From Beijerinckia sp. 28-YEA-48 (lineage in GTDB: Bacteria > Pseudomonadota > Alphaproteobacteria > Rhizobiales > Beijerinckiaceae): 64,000 bases of DNA. Position 1 is the first letter of the stretch. The number at the start of each line of letters is the position of its first letter. The stretch covers positions 1,956,001 to 2,020,000 of the forward strand of contig NZ_FNSI01000001.1 of assembly GCF_900104955.1 (NCBI RefSeq), in the 5' to 3' direction. Of this stretch, positions 9,083 through 18,000 are shown piece after piece. The notes under the pieces are model-generated. The model worked only from the letters and a program-made list of their open reading frames with translations. It was not told the origin of the DNA and made no database searches. The position numbers were made by a program, and so were the translations under genes.

Positions 9083-9098
9083 ACTACGTATTCGTAGT
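9083..9098. promoter_or_regulatory. inverted repeat, candidate MarR operator
   Basis: ACTACG-TATT-CGTAGT is a 6-4-6 inverted repeat in the gap between the MarR gene and the RidA-like gene. Its size and position fit a MarR-family operator controlling the two downstream genes. Binding is inferred. Confidence 0.5.
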
Positions 9099-9162
9099 TA
9101 ATCTGACAAAAGCCCCGGAGGCTGTCAATCGACGCGCTGCTGGAATTGGCGGCAAACGCTGC

Positions 9163-9645
9163 CTAAAGTTTCGAGCTTTCCAGCCCAAGAAGGCGGCGCA
9201 ACAGCGCCACGAGCCGTTCGTGTTCAGCCGGCGAGAGCCGCCGCGCCACCGATTGGCGATAGTCCGGGGCGCGCTGCACGCCCTCTTCGAACACAGGCAG
9301 GCCCTTCGGGGCCAGATAGAGCGCGTAGGTGCGCCCATCGACCTGCGAGCGCTCGCGACGCAGCAGCTTTTTGGCGACGAGACGGGCGACGAGATCGCTG
9401 CAGGTGTTGAGATCGATGCCGATCTGCTGGGCGACGGCGCTTTGCGACAGGCCGGGGCGCTGACCAACGACGGTCAGCAGGGCCAGCTGGCGGGACGTGA
9501 CCTGATCGCCATAAACCAGCGGGAAAAGCGCTTCGGCTTCGAAATGGGCGCGCCGCAGCAGATGCGGCAAGTGGCGGAACAGTTCGAAGTCGCCAGGCGC
9601 AAGCTCGCCGACGCGATCAGATTCAGGGTCCTCGCGTCGCGCCAT
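9163..9645 (-). CDS. MarR-family transcriptional regulator
   Basis: Winged-helix regulator of 160 residues, a normal length. The helix-turn-helix is visible around residues 50-95 (TSRQLALLTVVGQRPGLSQS, then DLVARLVAKKLLRRERS) and the wing is RSQVDGRTYALYL. It is transcribed towards the RidA-like and Bug binding protein genes. It is probably a repressor released by an aromatic ligand, acting at the inverted repeat at 9083-9098. The ligand is unknown. Confidence 0.92.
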   Translation of the reverse strand: MARREDPESDRVGELAPGDFELFRHLPHLLRRAHFEAEALFPLVYGDQVTSRQLALLTVVGQRPGLSQSAVAQQIGIDLNTCSDLVARLVAKKLLRRERSQVDGRTYALYLAPKGLPVFEEGVQRAPDYRQSVARRLSPAEHERLVALLRRLLGLESSKL

Positions 9646-9710
9646 GGCTCAATCTCATTCGCCGCTTCCGCCCAATCCATAGGCAGGATCGCGGCGATGC
9701 TCAATATAGA

Positions 9711-10088
9711 TTAAGTAAATTTCTTCGGACGTTCGGGCTTGAAGCCGTAGTCGAAGAGCAGCTCCTCATCCGGCTTGATGTCCCGCAAGGTTTCGAAAGA
9801 GATCGTCGACCGGAGGGCATAGGCAGCCATGTTGGGGCGTTTCGAGTGGTTGATATAGATCGACTCGTTACCACCGACCAAGGCGTCGATGTCGTACTTC
9901 TCATTGAAGTTGAAAAGCGGACAATAGCCGATCGAGTCATAGAAGCGGGCGCGGCGGGCGCCTTCCTTCTTGGAAATCTTCTGACCAGCGTAATGAATGA
10001 CGGCGGTGCCCTTTGGGATATGTTCGTCCGCGAAAAGTCCTCTGCCGTGCTTCTTCGACTTACGTACACTCACCTTTGCCCGAGACAT
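9711..10088 (-). CDS. SET-domain protein (putative protein lysine methyltransferase)
   Basis: Small protein of 125 residues made almost entirely of a SET domain, the S-adenosylmethionine-dependent protein lysine methylation fold. Visible motifs are HGRGLFADEHIPKG (N-terminal strand), INHSKRPN (the NHS core) and ELLFDYGF (the catalytic-tyrosine FDYG end). The frame is open to a TTG at 10148, but ATG 10088 has GAGGGG just upstream and starts at the domain edge with a basic segment (MSRAKVSVRKSKKH). It stands alone, leftward, next to the MarR gene. The substrate protein is unknown. Confidence 0.85.
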   Translation of the reverse strand: MSRAKVSVRKSKKHGRGLFADEHIPKGTAVIHYAGQKISKKEGARRARFYDSIGYCPLFNFNEKYDIDALVGGNESIYINHSKRPNMAAYALRSTISFETLRDIKPDEELLFDYGFKPERPKKFT

Positions 10089-10208
10089 CTGCCCCTCAAA
10101 TATAAGAATCAATCGAGGGGTCTTACGCTGATGCTCGTCAAGGTTCAATGTCGCAATCAGCGCTCTACACGTTGAAAACCATCGTATCGAGAGGCTCTGG
10201 CGTGCCGG

Positions 10209-10559
10209 TTATCGATGGGCAAGGATGTTGATCAGCGTTCCCACGGGGTCACGTACATAGAAGCGGCGCACGCCCCAGGGCTCGTCAACAGGGCCATATT
10301 CGATCGCGATCCCCGCCTCGCCCATGCGCCGATGCGCCTCTTCGAGATCATCGACTTCGATCGATAAAGCCGGCACTTGTGTGCCGGAACCACCCTGGGT
10401 CGCCAGGCTGATCTGTGTCTGCATGGCCTCGCCCGAGGCAAGCGTCACGATCCAGCCGTGATCCATTGCGACGGTCAGGCCAAGCAGCGTCTCATAGAAA
10501 TGCCGGACGGCGGCCACGTCGGGCACCGCGACATTGCTGATGATCCGCTTGACCCGCAT
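10209..10559 (-). CDS. VOC / glyoxalase-fold protein
   Basis: Protein of 116 residues with a single vicinal-oxygen-chelate domain: an N-terminal beta-alpha unit (NVAVPDVAAVRHFYETLLGL) and a C-terminal half (VRRFYVRDPVGTLINILAH). Such proteins act as glyoxalases, dioxygenases, epimerases or resistance proteins. The start at 10559 has GAAGGG upstream; a longer open frame reaches into the next gene and is not used. It begins 10 bases after the stop of the molybdopterin dehydrogenase gene, so the two form an operon. No specific reaction can be assigned. Confidence 0.85.
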   Translation of the reverse strand: MRVKRIISNVAVPDVAAVRHFYETLLGLTVAMDHGWIVTLASGEAMQTQISLATQGGSGTQVPALSIEVDDLEEAHRRMGEAGIAIEYGPVDEPWGVRRFYVRDPVGTLINILAHR

Positions 10560-10569
10560 ATGAAACCCT

Positions 10570-12927
10570 TCAGCTCGCCAGCCGCTGTTTGGCCGCCTGA
10601 ATCGCCTGCCAGATGCGCTGTGGCGTCGCCGGCATTTCGATATGGGTGACGCCGAAATCGGCCAGCGCATCGACAATGGCGTTGATCGTCAACCCGAGCG
10701 CCGGCGTCGTGCCCCCTTCCCCGCCCGGGCGCATGCCGTGGGGATGGCTGGTCGCCGCCACCTCGCTCAGATCAGTGATGAAGCTCGGCAGGTCGCTGGC
10801 GCGCAGCATGGCGTAGTCCATGAAGGAAGCAGAGAGGTTTTGGCCATCCTGGGCATCATACCAGCATTGTTCCATCAGCGCCTGCCCGACGCCCTGGGCG
10901 ATGCCGCCATGGGTCTGGCCGTGCAGGATCATCGGATTGACCGCGACGCCGACATCATCGACCGAGGTATAGCGCGCGAAGCTCAACGAGCCCGTCTCCG
11001 GATCGACATCGAGTTCGCAGACCGCCGTGCCATAGGGAAAGGCCAACCCTGGCGTCACCCGGTCGCAGGCGCCTTTCAGGGGCCCGCGCAAATCCTCGGG
11101 CAGCGCGGCGGTGTGGATAGCGAAACTCGTCATTTCTACAAGGGTGACAGTACGATCCGTGCCTTTCACCCGGCAGGCGCCCTCGGCGAACTCGATGTCC
11201 TCGACCTGGCCCTGGAACATGATCGCAGCGAGACGGCGTGCCTTCTCAGCAATCTGTTTCACCGACTCGCCGATGACGATGCTGGCATGGCGCATGGAGC
11301 GGCCGGAATGGGAGCCCCCGCCGGCCAACACGAAATCCGTATCGCCGGAGCGCACGCGCACCTTCTCAAACGGGACACCAAGCCATTCAGCGGCAACCTG
11401 GCTGAAACTGGTCTCGTGGCCCTGTCCTGAAGCCTGGGTGCCGATGATCACATCGACCGTGCCATCCTCCAAGATCGTCACCTCGGCGCGTTCGCGCGGC
11501 GCGCCACTGGTCGTCTCGATGTAATTGGCGATGGCGATACCGCGATAGAGACCGCGCTTGCGCGCCTCGCGCCGGCGCTTCTCAAACCCCTTCCAGTCGG
11601 CCAGTTCAAGGGCGCGGCGCATGACGCCGAGATAGTCGCCATTGTCGTAGACCACGCCAAAGGGATTGCGATAGGGCTGCTGGCTCGGCGGAATGAGATT
11701 GCGCCGGCGCAGTTCCACCCGGTCGAAGCCACATTGGCGCGCCGCAAGATCGATGATGCGCTCAACCGCATACATGGCCTCCGGCCGGCCGGCGCTGCGA
11801 TAGGGGATCGTCGAGGGCGTATTGCTGATGGCAGCGCGGGCGCGGACATAGGCGGCCGGCACCCGATACAGGCTCGTCATCAGTTGCGAGCCCTTGTTGA
11901 GCGGCACGAAAGAAGCGGTGTGCGCGCCAAGGTTGCTCGTATTGACCGAACGGACCGCCAGGAAGTTGCCCTTCGCGTCGAGCGCCAGCTCCATGTCGAT
12001 ATCGAGATCGCGCCCTTGAAAATCCGACAGCAGCGCATCCTGCCGCTCGGCCACATATTTGACCGGACGGCCAATGAGGCGCGCCGCCCAGGCGACCAGC
12101 ACGAATTCCGGATAAGTCGCGTTGCGCGTGCCGAAATTGCCGCCGACGTCGCCGGGCGCGATCACCCGGATCTGCTCAAGCGCGACATCCAAAGCATGGG
12201 CGATATCGGCGCGCATCTGGACGACGCCAATGCCATGGGAGGCATGGACCGTATATTTCTTGGCCTTCGGATCCCATTCGCCAATACAAGCACGCGGCTC
12301 CATATGGACGCCGGTGACGCGCTGGATCGCCGATTTGAACGACACCCGATGCGCCGCCTTGGCGAAGGCGGCGTCGGTCGCCGCCTTGTCGCCGATCTCG
12401 GCGTCGAGCGGCAGATTGGAGGGCACATCGTCCCACAGGCGTGGCGCATCGGCGCCGACCGCCTGGGTGCCACGCACCACGGCCGGCAGCACCTCCCAGT
12501 CGATCTCGATCGCCTCGGCAGCGTCGCGGGCGGCCAGCAGGGTTTCTGCGACCACGATCGCCACCGCCTCGCCGGCATAGCGGGCGCGGTCGGCCGGCAG
12601 CGGCATCTGCCGGGTGATCAGCCTTTCGGAGCCATCGAGATTGCGCAGCGGTACGTCAAAACCAACCCGCGATCCGCCGGTGCCGTGGGGGATGAATTTC
12701 AACCCCTGTTCGAGCACGTCGGCGCCGGTGAGCACGGCAAGGACGCCGGGCATGGCGCGCGCCGTGGTGGTGTCGATCCTGCGGATCGCGGCATGAGCGT
12801 GGGGCGACCGCAAGACATGGGCGTGCGCCAGCTTGGGGAATGTAATGTCGTCGGCAAACTGCCCTCGGCCGGTGATCAGCCGTTCGTCTTCCTTGCGGAG
12901 CGCCGGCTCACCGATGTGCTTCACCAT
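10570..12927 (-). CDS. molybdopterin-binding large subunit, xanthine dehydrogenase / CoxL-like
   Basis: Molybdenum hydroxylase large subunit of 785 residues, usual length. It starts IGEPALRKEDERLITGRGQF, as in CoxL-like and isoquinoline/aldehyde oxidoreductase subunits. Mid-protein shows the PYRSAGRPEAMY segment (form II-like, not the CO-dehydrogenase AYRCSFR). The C-terminal RPGGEGGTT holds the expected catalytic Glu. GAGG precedes the ATG. Its electron-transfer partners (2Fe-2S and FAD subunits) are missing from its operon, whose only other gene is the VOC protein. It is divergent from xdhABC. It probably hydroxylates an aldehyde or N-heterocycle. Confidence 0.88.
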   Translation of the reverse strand: MVKHIGEPALRKEDERLITGRGQFADDITFPKLAHAHVLRSPHAHAAIRRIDTTTARAMPGVLAVLTGADVLEQGLKFIPHGTGGSRVGFDVPLRNLDGSERLITRQMPLPADRARYAGEAVAIVVAETLLAARDAAEAIEIDWEVLPAVVRGTQAVGADAPRLWDDVPSNLPLDAEIGDKAATDAAFAKAAHRVSFKSAIQRVTGVHMEPRACIGEWDPKAKKYTVHASHGIGVVQMRADIAHALDVALEQIRVIAPGDVGGNFGTRNATYPEFVLVAWAARLIGRPVKYVAERQDALLSDFQGRDLDIDMELALDAKGNFLAVRSVNTSNLGAHTASFVPLNKGSQLMTSLYRVPAAYVRARAAISNTPSTIPYRSAGRPEAMYAVERIIDLAARQCGFDRVELRRRNLIPPSQQPYRNPFGVVYDNGDYLGVMRRALELADWKGFEKRRREARKRGLYRGIAIANYIETTSGAPRERAEVTILEDGTVDVIIGTQASGQGHETSFSQVAAEWLGVPFEKVRVRSGDTDFVLAGGGSHSGRSMRHASIVIGESVKQIAEKARRLAAIMFQGQVEDIEFAEGACRVKGTDRTVTLVEMTSFAIHTAALPEDLRGPLKGACDRVTPGLAFPYGTAVCELDVDPETGSLSFARYTSVDDVGVAVNPMILHGQTHGGIAQGVGQALMEQCWYDAQDGQNLSASFMDYAMLRASDLPSFITDLSEVAATSHPHGMRPGGEGGTTPALGLTINAIVDALADFGVTHIEMPATPQRIWQAIQAAKQRLAS

Positions 12928-13213
12928 GGCGTATTCCTCGACCTTTTCCGCGCGACCTTCGATCCGCTTTCCACGTCGCGGCGGGTCGCGTCTGCCTCAA
13001 TTCGGTTGCGTTGTTTCAGGGAGCCAGACAAATTTCAATAGAGGATTGTGGTTTGGGACGCCGCGACCCCAGGCCGCAACCAGGTCTGGGCCTCTGCGTT
13101 TCAACTGGAATCCAATTTGCTCCGCTCTTACAGTGGGCAGGTTTGGGCAGCAGTCCGCAGCCGTGGCCTATGCCGACCGTTCGTGAGACAGTTCCAGAGA
13201 ACAGGATGAGGCG
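12928..13213. other. divergent intergenic region, promoters of the molybdopterin subunit and xdhA
   Basis: This 286-base gap separates two outward-facing molybdoenzyme transcription units and must hold both promoters. I could not pick out a convincing -35/-10 pair or a clear operator palindrome. Confidence 0.4.
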
Positions 13214-14713
13214 GTGAACGTGCTGAGTAGTCCGAGTGAAAGCCAGAGCCAGCTCCGCCAAGCGATCCGCTTCGTGTTTCGCGGCGCGCCGGTGGAGATT
13301 TCCGACTTCGCGCCACATACGACCCTGCTCGACTGGTTGCGGCTCGAAGCCTTGGCCACGGGCACCAAGGAAGGCTGCGGCGAAGGCGATTGCGGCGCCT
13401 GCACCGTCGCCCTGGCGCGACAGCACAACGGCAAGACCGAGTATCTGCCGGTCAACGCCTGCATTTTCCTGCTCGGACAGGCTGATGGTGCGGAGATCGT
13501 CACCATCGAGGATCTTGCGGTCGATGGCGCGCTGCATCCCGTGCAGCAGGCGATGGTAACGCATCATGGCTCGCAATGCGGCTTCTGCACGCCCGGCATC
13601 GTCATGAGCCTGTTCACGCTCTATCGTCAGAGTGAACAGCCGGTGACACGCGACAGCATCTGTGATGCGCTGGCCGGCAATCTCTGCCGCTGCACCGGCT
13701 ATCGGCCGATCATCGACGCGATGCTCGACGCTTGTGCCACGACTGAGCGTTCCGCCCTGCCCGCCGCATCGGGCCATCTCACGGCCACCGGCGACGAGGA
13801 TATTTTCATCGGCGACGAGAGCAGCTTTTTTGCCGCGCCGGCAACAGAGACTACTCTGGCGAAACTCTATGCCAAACACCCCGACGCCCATCTCGTCGGC
13901 GGCGCCACCGATTTTGGCCTGACCATCACCAAGGGCCTGGCGGCGCCCAAGAAGGTGATCTGGCTCGGCCGCGTGCGCGGCTTCGACGACGTGCGAAGCT
14001 CGGCAACCGAAGTGTCGCTCGGCGCTGGCGCGCGTCTCGCCGACGCCGCGCCTTTGCTGCGGGAGCTGCATCCCGATCTCGGCGAGGTCATGCGCCGCTT
14101 CGGCTCGGCGCAGGTGCGCGCCTCCGGCACGGTCGGCGGCAATATCGCCAATGGCTCGCCGATCGGCGATCTGGCGCCGAGCCTCATCGCGCTCGGCGCG
14201 ACCATCGAGCTGCAACGCCGCGACATTCGACGTACCTTGCCACTGGAAGACTTTTTCCTGGCCTATAAGAAGCAAGACCGGCAGGTCGGCGAATTTGTCC
14301 GCCGGATCATCGTCAAGCGGCCGGCCGCCACCGACAGCGTGCACATCTACAAGGTCAGCAAGCGCTTCGACGAAGATATTTCCGCCGTGCTCGCCGCGTT
14401 CAAATTCACGCTCGAGGGCCGTCGCATCGTCGCCGCGCGCACGGGCTTTGGTGGCATGGCCGCCATTCCGTCGCGCGCCCGCAAGACCGAAGCCGCGTGC
14501 CTGCGCGTCACGCTCGACGACGAACGGACCTGGACAGCGGCGCTCAACGCGCTGGCCGATGATCTACAACCGATCGACGACATGCGCGCCAGCGCCGCCT
14601 ATCGCCAACGCGTCGCGCGCAACCTGTTGCGCAAAGCCTTCATCGAAGCCGGCGGCGGCAGCGCCACACGGCTCACCGCGCATTCTCTGGAGTTGACCGA
14701 TGCCGCCGAATGA
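13214..14713 (+). CDS. xdhA: xanthine dehydrogenase small subunit (2Fe-2S and FAD domains)
   Basis: Subunit of 499 residues that carries electrons from the molybdenum site to NAD. Two 2Fe-2S clusters are visible: the plant-type one (EGCGEGDCGACTV, near residues 54-66) and the second (GFCTPG near 122, NLCRCTGYRPI near 157). The FAD domain follows from about 190, with VGGATDFGL and a GTVGGNIANGSPIGD loop. The start is GTG with AGGATGAGG just upstream. It overlaps xdhB by 14 bases and xdhC follows, so the full xdhABC operon is present for hypoxanthine and xanthine to urate. Confidence 0.95.
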   Translation: MNVLSSPSESQSQLRQAIRFVFRGAPVEISDFAPHTTLLDWLRLEALATGTKEGCGEGDCGACTVALARQHNGKTEYLPVNACIFLLGQADGAEIVTIEDLAVDGALHPVQQAMVTHHGSQCGFCTPGIVMSLFTLYRQSEQPVTRDSICDALAGNLCRCTGYRPIIDAMLDACATTERSALPAASGHLTATGDEDIFIGDESSFFAAPATETTLAKLYAKHPDAHLVGGATDFGLTITKGLAAPKKVIWLGRVRGFDDVRSSATEVSLGAGARLADAAPLLRELHPDLGEVMRRFGSAQVRASGTVGGNIANGSPIGDLAPSLIALGATIELQRRDIRRTLPLEDFFLAYKKQDRQVGEFVRRIIVKRPAATDSVHIYKVSKRFDEDISAVLAAFKFTLEGRRIVAARTGFGGMAAIPSRARKTEAACLRVTLDDERTWTAALNALADDLQPIDDMRASAAYRQRVARNLLRKAFIEAGGGSATRLTAHSLELTDAAE

Positions 14714-17030
14714 ACAATTCGCCTCAGAGGCTTCCGGCGAGCGCCTGTCCGTCGTGCGCAAATCCTCGCCGCACGATTCCGCGCGCCTGCATGTGCGCGG
14801 CGTGGCGCCCTATATCGACGACATTCTCGAGCCGAACGGCACCCTGCATGTGGCGCCGGGCCTGGCAAGCGTCGCTTGTGGCACGATCACCAAGCTCGAT
14901 CTCGACGCGGTGCGGACCGCGCCTGGCGTCGTCGCCGTGCTCACCACCGCCGACATTCCCGGCAAGAACGATGTCGCGCCGGCCTTTGGCGACGATCCTC
15001 TGTTCGCCGAGACGGAGATCATCTTCGCCGGCCAGGTGATGTTCGCGGTGGTCGCCAAGACCCGCGACGAAGCGCGCCGCGCCGTGAAGCTGGCGCGTAT
15101 CGAGATCACGCCTGGCAAACCACTGCTGACCATCGAGGATGCACTTGCGGCCGATGCGAAAGTGCTGCCTGACTACGATTTCACCCGGGGCGATCCGGCG
15201 GCAGTAATCAAGGCCACGCCGCACAAGCTCGAAGGCCGGTTGCAGATCGGCGGACAGGAACATTTCTATCTGGAGGGACAAGCCGCCTTCGCCATTCCCG
15301 GCGAGGCCGGCGACATGCTCGTCCATTCCTCGACGCAGGACCCGACTGAGGTGCAGCATGTGGTCGGGCGCGTGCTTGCCATGCCCGATGCCTTCATCAC
15401 CATCGAAACACGCCGCATGGGCGGCGGTTTCGGCGGCAAGGAAAGCCAGGCAGCGCAGACAGCTGTGCTCGCGGCGCTGGCGGCGCGCGTCACCGGAAAG
15501 CCCTGCAAACTACGGCTCGATCGCGACGATGATTTCGCCATGACCGGCAAGCGGCACGATTTTCGCGCCGATTGGGCGGTGGGGTTCGATGCGCAGGGTC
15601 GCGTCAGCGCCTATGACGTGACCTTGCATGCGCGTTGCGGCTGTTCGGTCGATCTGTCGCCAGGTGTCTGCGACCGCGCCATGTTCCATGCTGGCAATTG
15701 CTATTGGCTGCCGCAGGTCAAAATCCTGTCGACGCGGCTGCGCACCAACACCGTGTCGAACACCGCCTTTCGCGGCTTCGGCGGCCCGCAGGGCATGCTG
15801 GCGATCGAGCGGGTGATGGATGGCATAGCGCACGCGACGGGCCTCGATCCGCTCAACGTGCGCAAGGCCAATCTCCTGGGGCCTGGCGGCGACCAGACAC
15901 CCTATGGCCAGAAGGCCGAGGATGCCGCCGTTCTCGTCGCGCTCATCGAGAAACTCGAAGTCTCAAGCGGCTATCGCCAGCGCAAAGCCGATATCAGCGC
16001 CTTCAATGCGAAATCGCGGATCATCAAGAAGGGCATCGCGCTGACGCCGGTGCAGTTCGGCATTTCCTTCACCTTGATCGCCATGAACCAGGCAGGCGCG
16101 CTGGTGCATGTCTATCAAGATGGTTCGGTGCATCTGAACCACGGCGGCACGGAAATGGGCCAAGGCCTGTTCACCAAAGTGGCGCAGGTGGTGGCGGAGG
16201 AATTCGGCATTCCGCTCGACTGGGTCCGCGTTACCGCGACCAATACGGCGAAAGTACCCAATACCTCGCCAACGGCCGCAAGCTCTGGCTCCGATCTCAA
16301 TGGCATGGCGGCGCAGGTCGCCGCCGGCGCGATCAAGGCGCGGATGATCGCCCATGCGGTTGAGGCCTATGGCGTGCCTGAGAATAGCGTCACCTTCCGC
16401 GACGGCATTGTCTACATCGGCAATGCAACGATCCCCTTCCCTGATTACGCCAAGCAATGCCGGCAGGCGCGCGTACAGCTGTCCCATGCCGGTTTCTACA
16501 AGACGCCGAAGATCGAGTGGGATCGCGAGGCCCGCAAAGGCCGACCGTTTCTCTATTACGCCTATGGCGCTGCCTGTTCCGAGGTCGCCATCGACACGCT
16601 CACCGGCGAGATGAAGGTGACGCGCGTTGATGTGTTGCACGATGTCGGCAATTCGCTGAATCCGGCACTGGATAAGGGCCAGATCGAAGGCGGTTTCGTG
16701 CAGGGCATGGGCTGGCTGACGACGGAAGAACTGGTCTTCAACGACAAGGGCATTCTGACAACCCACGCGCCTTCGACCTATAAAATCCCGGTGGCCTCCG
16801 ATGTGCCGAAGGATTTCCGCGTCGACCTGCTCGACCATCCCAATCGCGAGGCGACGATCTATCGTTCGAAAGCGGTCGGCGAACCGCCGCTGATGCTGGC
16901 GATCTCGGTGTTTTCGGCCATCCTCGACGCTCTGCACAGCACTGCGCCGGGGCGGCAAGTGCCGCTCGATGCGCCGGCGACGCCCGAACGCATCCTGATG
17001 GCGGCCGACGCGCTCGCCAAACGATCATGA
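14700..17030 (+). CDS. xdhB: xanthine dehydrogenase molybdopterin-binding subunit
   Basis: Catalytic subunit of 776 residues, expected length. The N-terminus has the HVRGVAPYIDDI motif, then the molybdopterin-site segments RRMGGGFGGKESQ (near 235), AFRGFGGPQGM (near 355) and AVGEPPLML near the C-terminus, where the Glu serves as catalytic base. It hydroxylates purines at molybdenum in the cytoplasm together with XdhA. The start overlaps xdhA by 14 bases and its stop overlaps xdhC by four (ATGA), which shows translational coupling. Confidence 0.95.
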   Translation: MPPNEQFASEASGERLSVVRKSSPHDSARLHVRGVAPYIDDILEPNGTLHVAPGLASVACGTITKLDLDAVRTAPGVVAVLTTADIPGKNDVAPAFGDDPLFAETEIIFAGQVMFAVVAKTRDEARRAVKLARIEITPGKPLLTIEDALAADAKVLPDYDFTRGDPAAVIKATPHKLEGRLQIGGQEHFYLEGQAAFAIPGEAGDMLVHSSTQDPTEVQHVVGRVLAMPDAFITIETRRMGGGFGGKESQAAQTAVLAALAARVTGKPCKLRLDRDDDFAMTGKRHDFRADWAVGFDAQGRVSAYDVTLHARCGCSVDLSPGVCDRAMFHAGNCYWLPQVKILSTRLRTNTVSNTAFRGFGGPQGMLAIERVMDGIAHATGLDPLNVRKANLLGPGGDQTPYGQKAEDAAVLVALIEKLEVSSGYRQRKADISAFNAKSRIIKKGIALTPVQFGISFTLIAMNQAGALVHVYQDGSVHLNHGGTEMGQGLFTKVAQVVAEEFGIPLDWVRVTATNTAKVPNTSPTAASSGSDLNGMAAQVAAGAIKARMIAHAVEAYGVPENSVTFRDGIVYIGNATIPFPDYAKQCRQARVQLSHAGFYKTPKIEWDREARKGRPFLYYAYGAACSEVAIDTLTGEMKVTRVDVLHDVGNSLNPALDKGQIEGGFVQGMGWLTTEELVFNDKGILTTHAPSTYKIPVASDVPKDFRVDLLDHPNREATIYRSKAVGEPPLMLAISVFSAILDALHSTAPGRQVPLDAPATPERILMAADALAKRS

Positions 17031-17956
17031 CGCCGTTCAGGCTGCTGCTTGACGCGATCGCCAGCGAAGGCAGCGCGGCGCTTGTCAGCCTGCCCCGCAC
17101 CGCCGGTTCAAGCCCGCGCGACACAGGCGCCTGGATGGTGGTGCGCCCGTCCGGTGGCTTCAATGGCACGATCGGCGGCGGCGCGCTGGAATATGAAGCG
17201 ATCGCCCATGCGCGGGAGGCGCTGGCACGCGCCAAAGAGCCGGTCATCGAACGCTCGCAAGCCTTGGGGCCGGATCTCGGCCAATGCTGCGGCGGTCGCG
17301 TCTGGGTGCGGATCGAGACATTCGATCGACACCATGCCGAAGAAATCCGCGCGCTCGCTGAGGTAACGCCCCGGCACTATATCGTGGCGAGCCCCGGCGC
17401 CGACGGCCGCATGGCACGGCGCATCGCGCCGATCGGCGAAGACAGCGCCATGGGCGTCGGCGAATATGTCGAGACCTTCGACGAGGTGCCAACGAGCCTG
17501 CTGCTGTTTGGCGCCGGTCATGTCGGCCGCGCGCTGGTGCTGGCGCTGGCGCCCCTGCCCTTCGTCGTGCGCTGGATAGACCCCCGCCGAGACATGTTTC
17601 CCGCCATGCCAGCCAATGTCACGCCGGTCGCCAGCCTCAATCCGGTGGAGGAGATCGATGCCGCTGACAAGGATGCGTTCATTCTTGTCATGACCCATTC
17701 GCATGCGCTCGATTTCGACATCGTCGCGCGGGCGCTGGCGGCACGGCGCTTCCCATACGTGGGGCTGATCGGATCGGCGACGAAGCGCGCGCGCTTCGAG
17801 CATCGCCTTGCCGATCTCGGCCTCGGTCCGCAGGCGATCGCCGCACTCGTCTGCCCAATCGGCATCGAGGCGATCGAAGGCAAGCTACCCGCCGTCATTG
17901 CGGCATCGACAGTGGCACAACTGCTGATCGTTCGCGAGCATGCCCGCAGCGCTTGA
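17027..17956 (+). CDS. xdhC: xanthine dehydrogenase accessory protein (molybdenum cofactor sulfuration/insertion)
   Basis: Maturation factor of 309 residues that loads the sulfurated molybdenum cofactor into XdhB. The family signature GPDLGQCCGGRVWV is near residues 81-94. A Rossmann-type domain follows (LLFGAGHVGRAL near 162) and the C-terminus has YVGLIGSATKRARF. The ATGA overlap with xdhB makes it the third gene of the operon. It might also serve the orphan molybdopterin subunit at 10570, since no second xdhC is visible. Confidence 0.94.
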   Translation: MTPFRLLLDAIASEGSAALVSLPRTAGSSPRDTGAWMVVRPSGGFNGTIGGGALEYEAIAHAREALARAKEPVIERSQALGPDLGQCCGGRVWVRIETFDRHHAEEIRALAEVTPRHYIVASPGADGRMARRIAPIGEDSAMGVGEYVETFDEVPTSLLLFGAGHVGRALVLALAPLPFVVRWIDPRRDMFPAMPANVTPVASLNPVEEIDAADKDAFILVMTHSHALDFDIVARALAARRFPYVGLIGSATKRARFEHRLADLGLGPQAIAALVCPIGIEAIEGKLPAVIAASTVAQLLIVREHARSA

Positions 17957-17960
17957 CGAC

Positions 17961-17978
17961 CCGTCATTGCAATGACGG
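17961..17978. repeat. perfect 18-base palindrome between convergent genes
   Basis: CCGTCATTGC/AATGACGG reads the same on both strands. It lies between the xdhC stop and the stop of the leftward phosphatidyltransferase gene. It may be a transcription end signal or a protein site. No T-run follows on either strand. Confidence 0.6.
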
Positions 17979-18000
17979 TGAGATGTTCGCGCGGCGACGA

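Noticed and set aside
12928..13213. riboswitch or molybdenum-cofactor leader upstream of xdhA or the orphan subunit
   Set aside because: I could not find conserved Moco-motif sequence blocks or a convincing aptamer fold by eye.
15963..16958. 331-residue open frame antisense to xdhB
   Set aside because: xdhB is certain from motifs and operon overlap; the antisense frame is unsupported.
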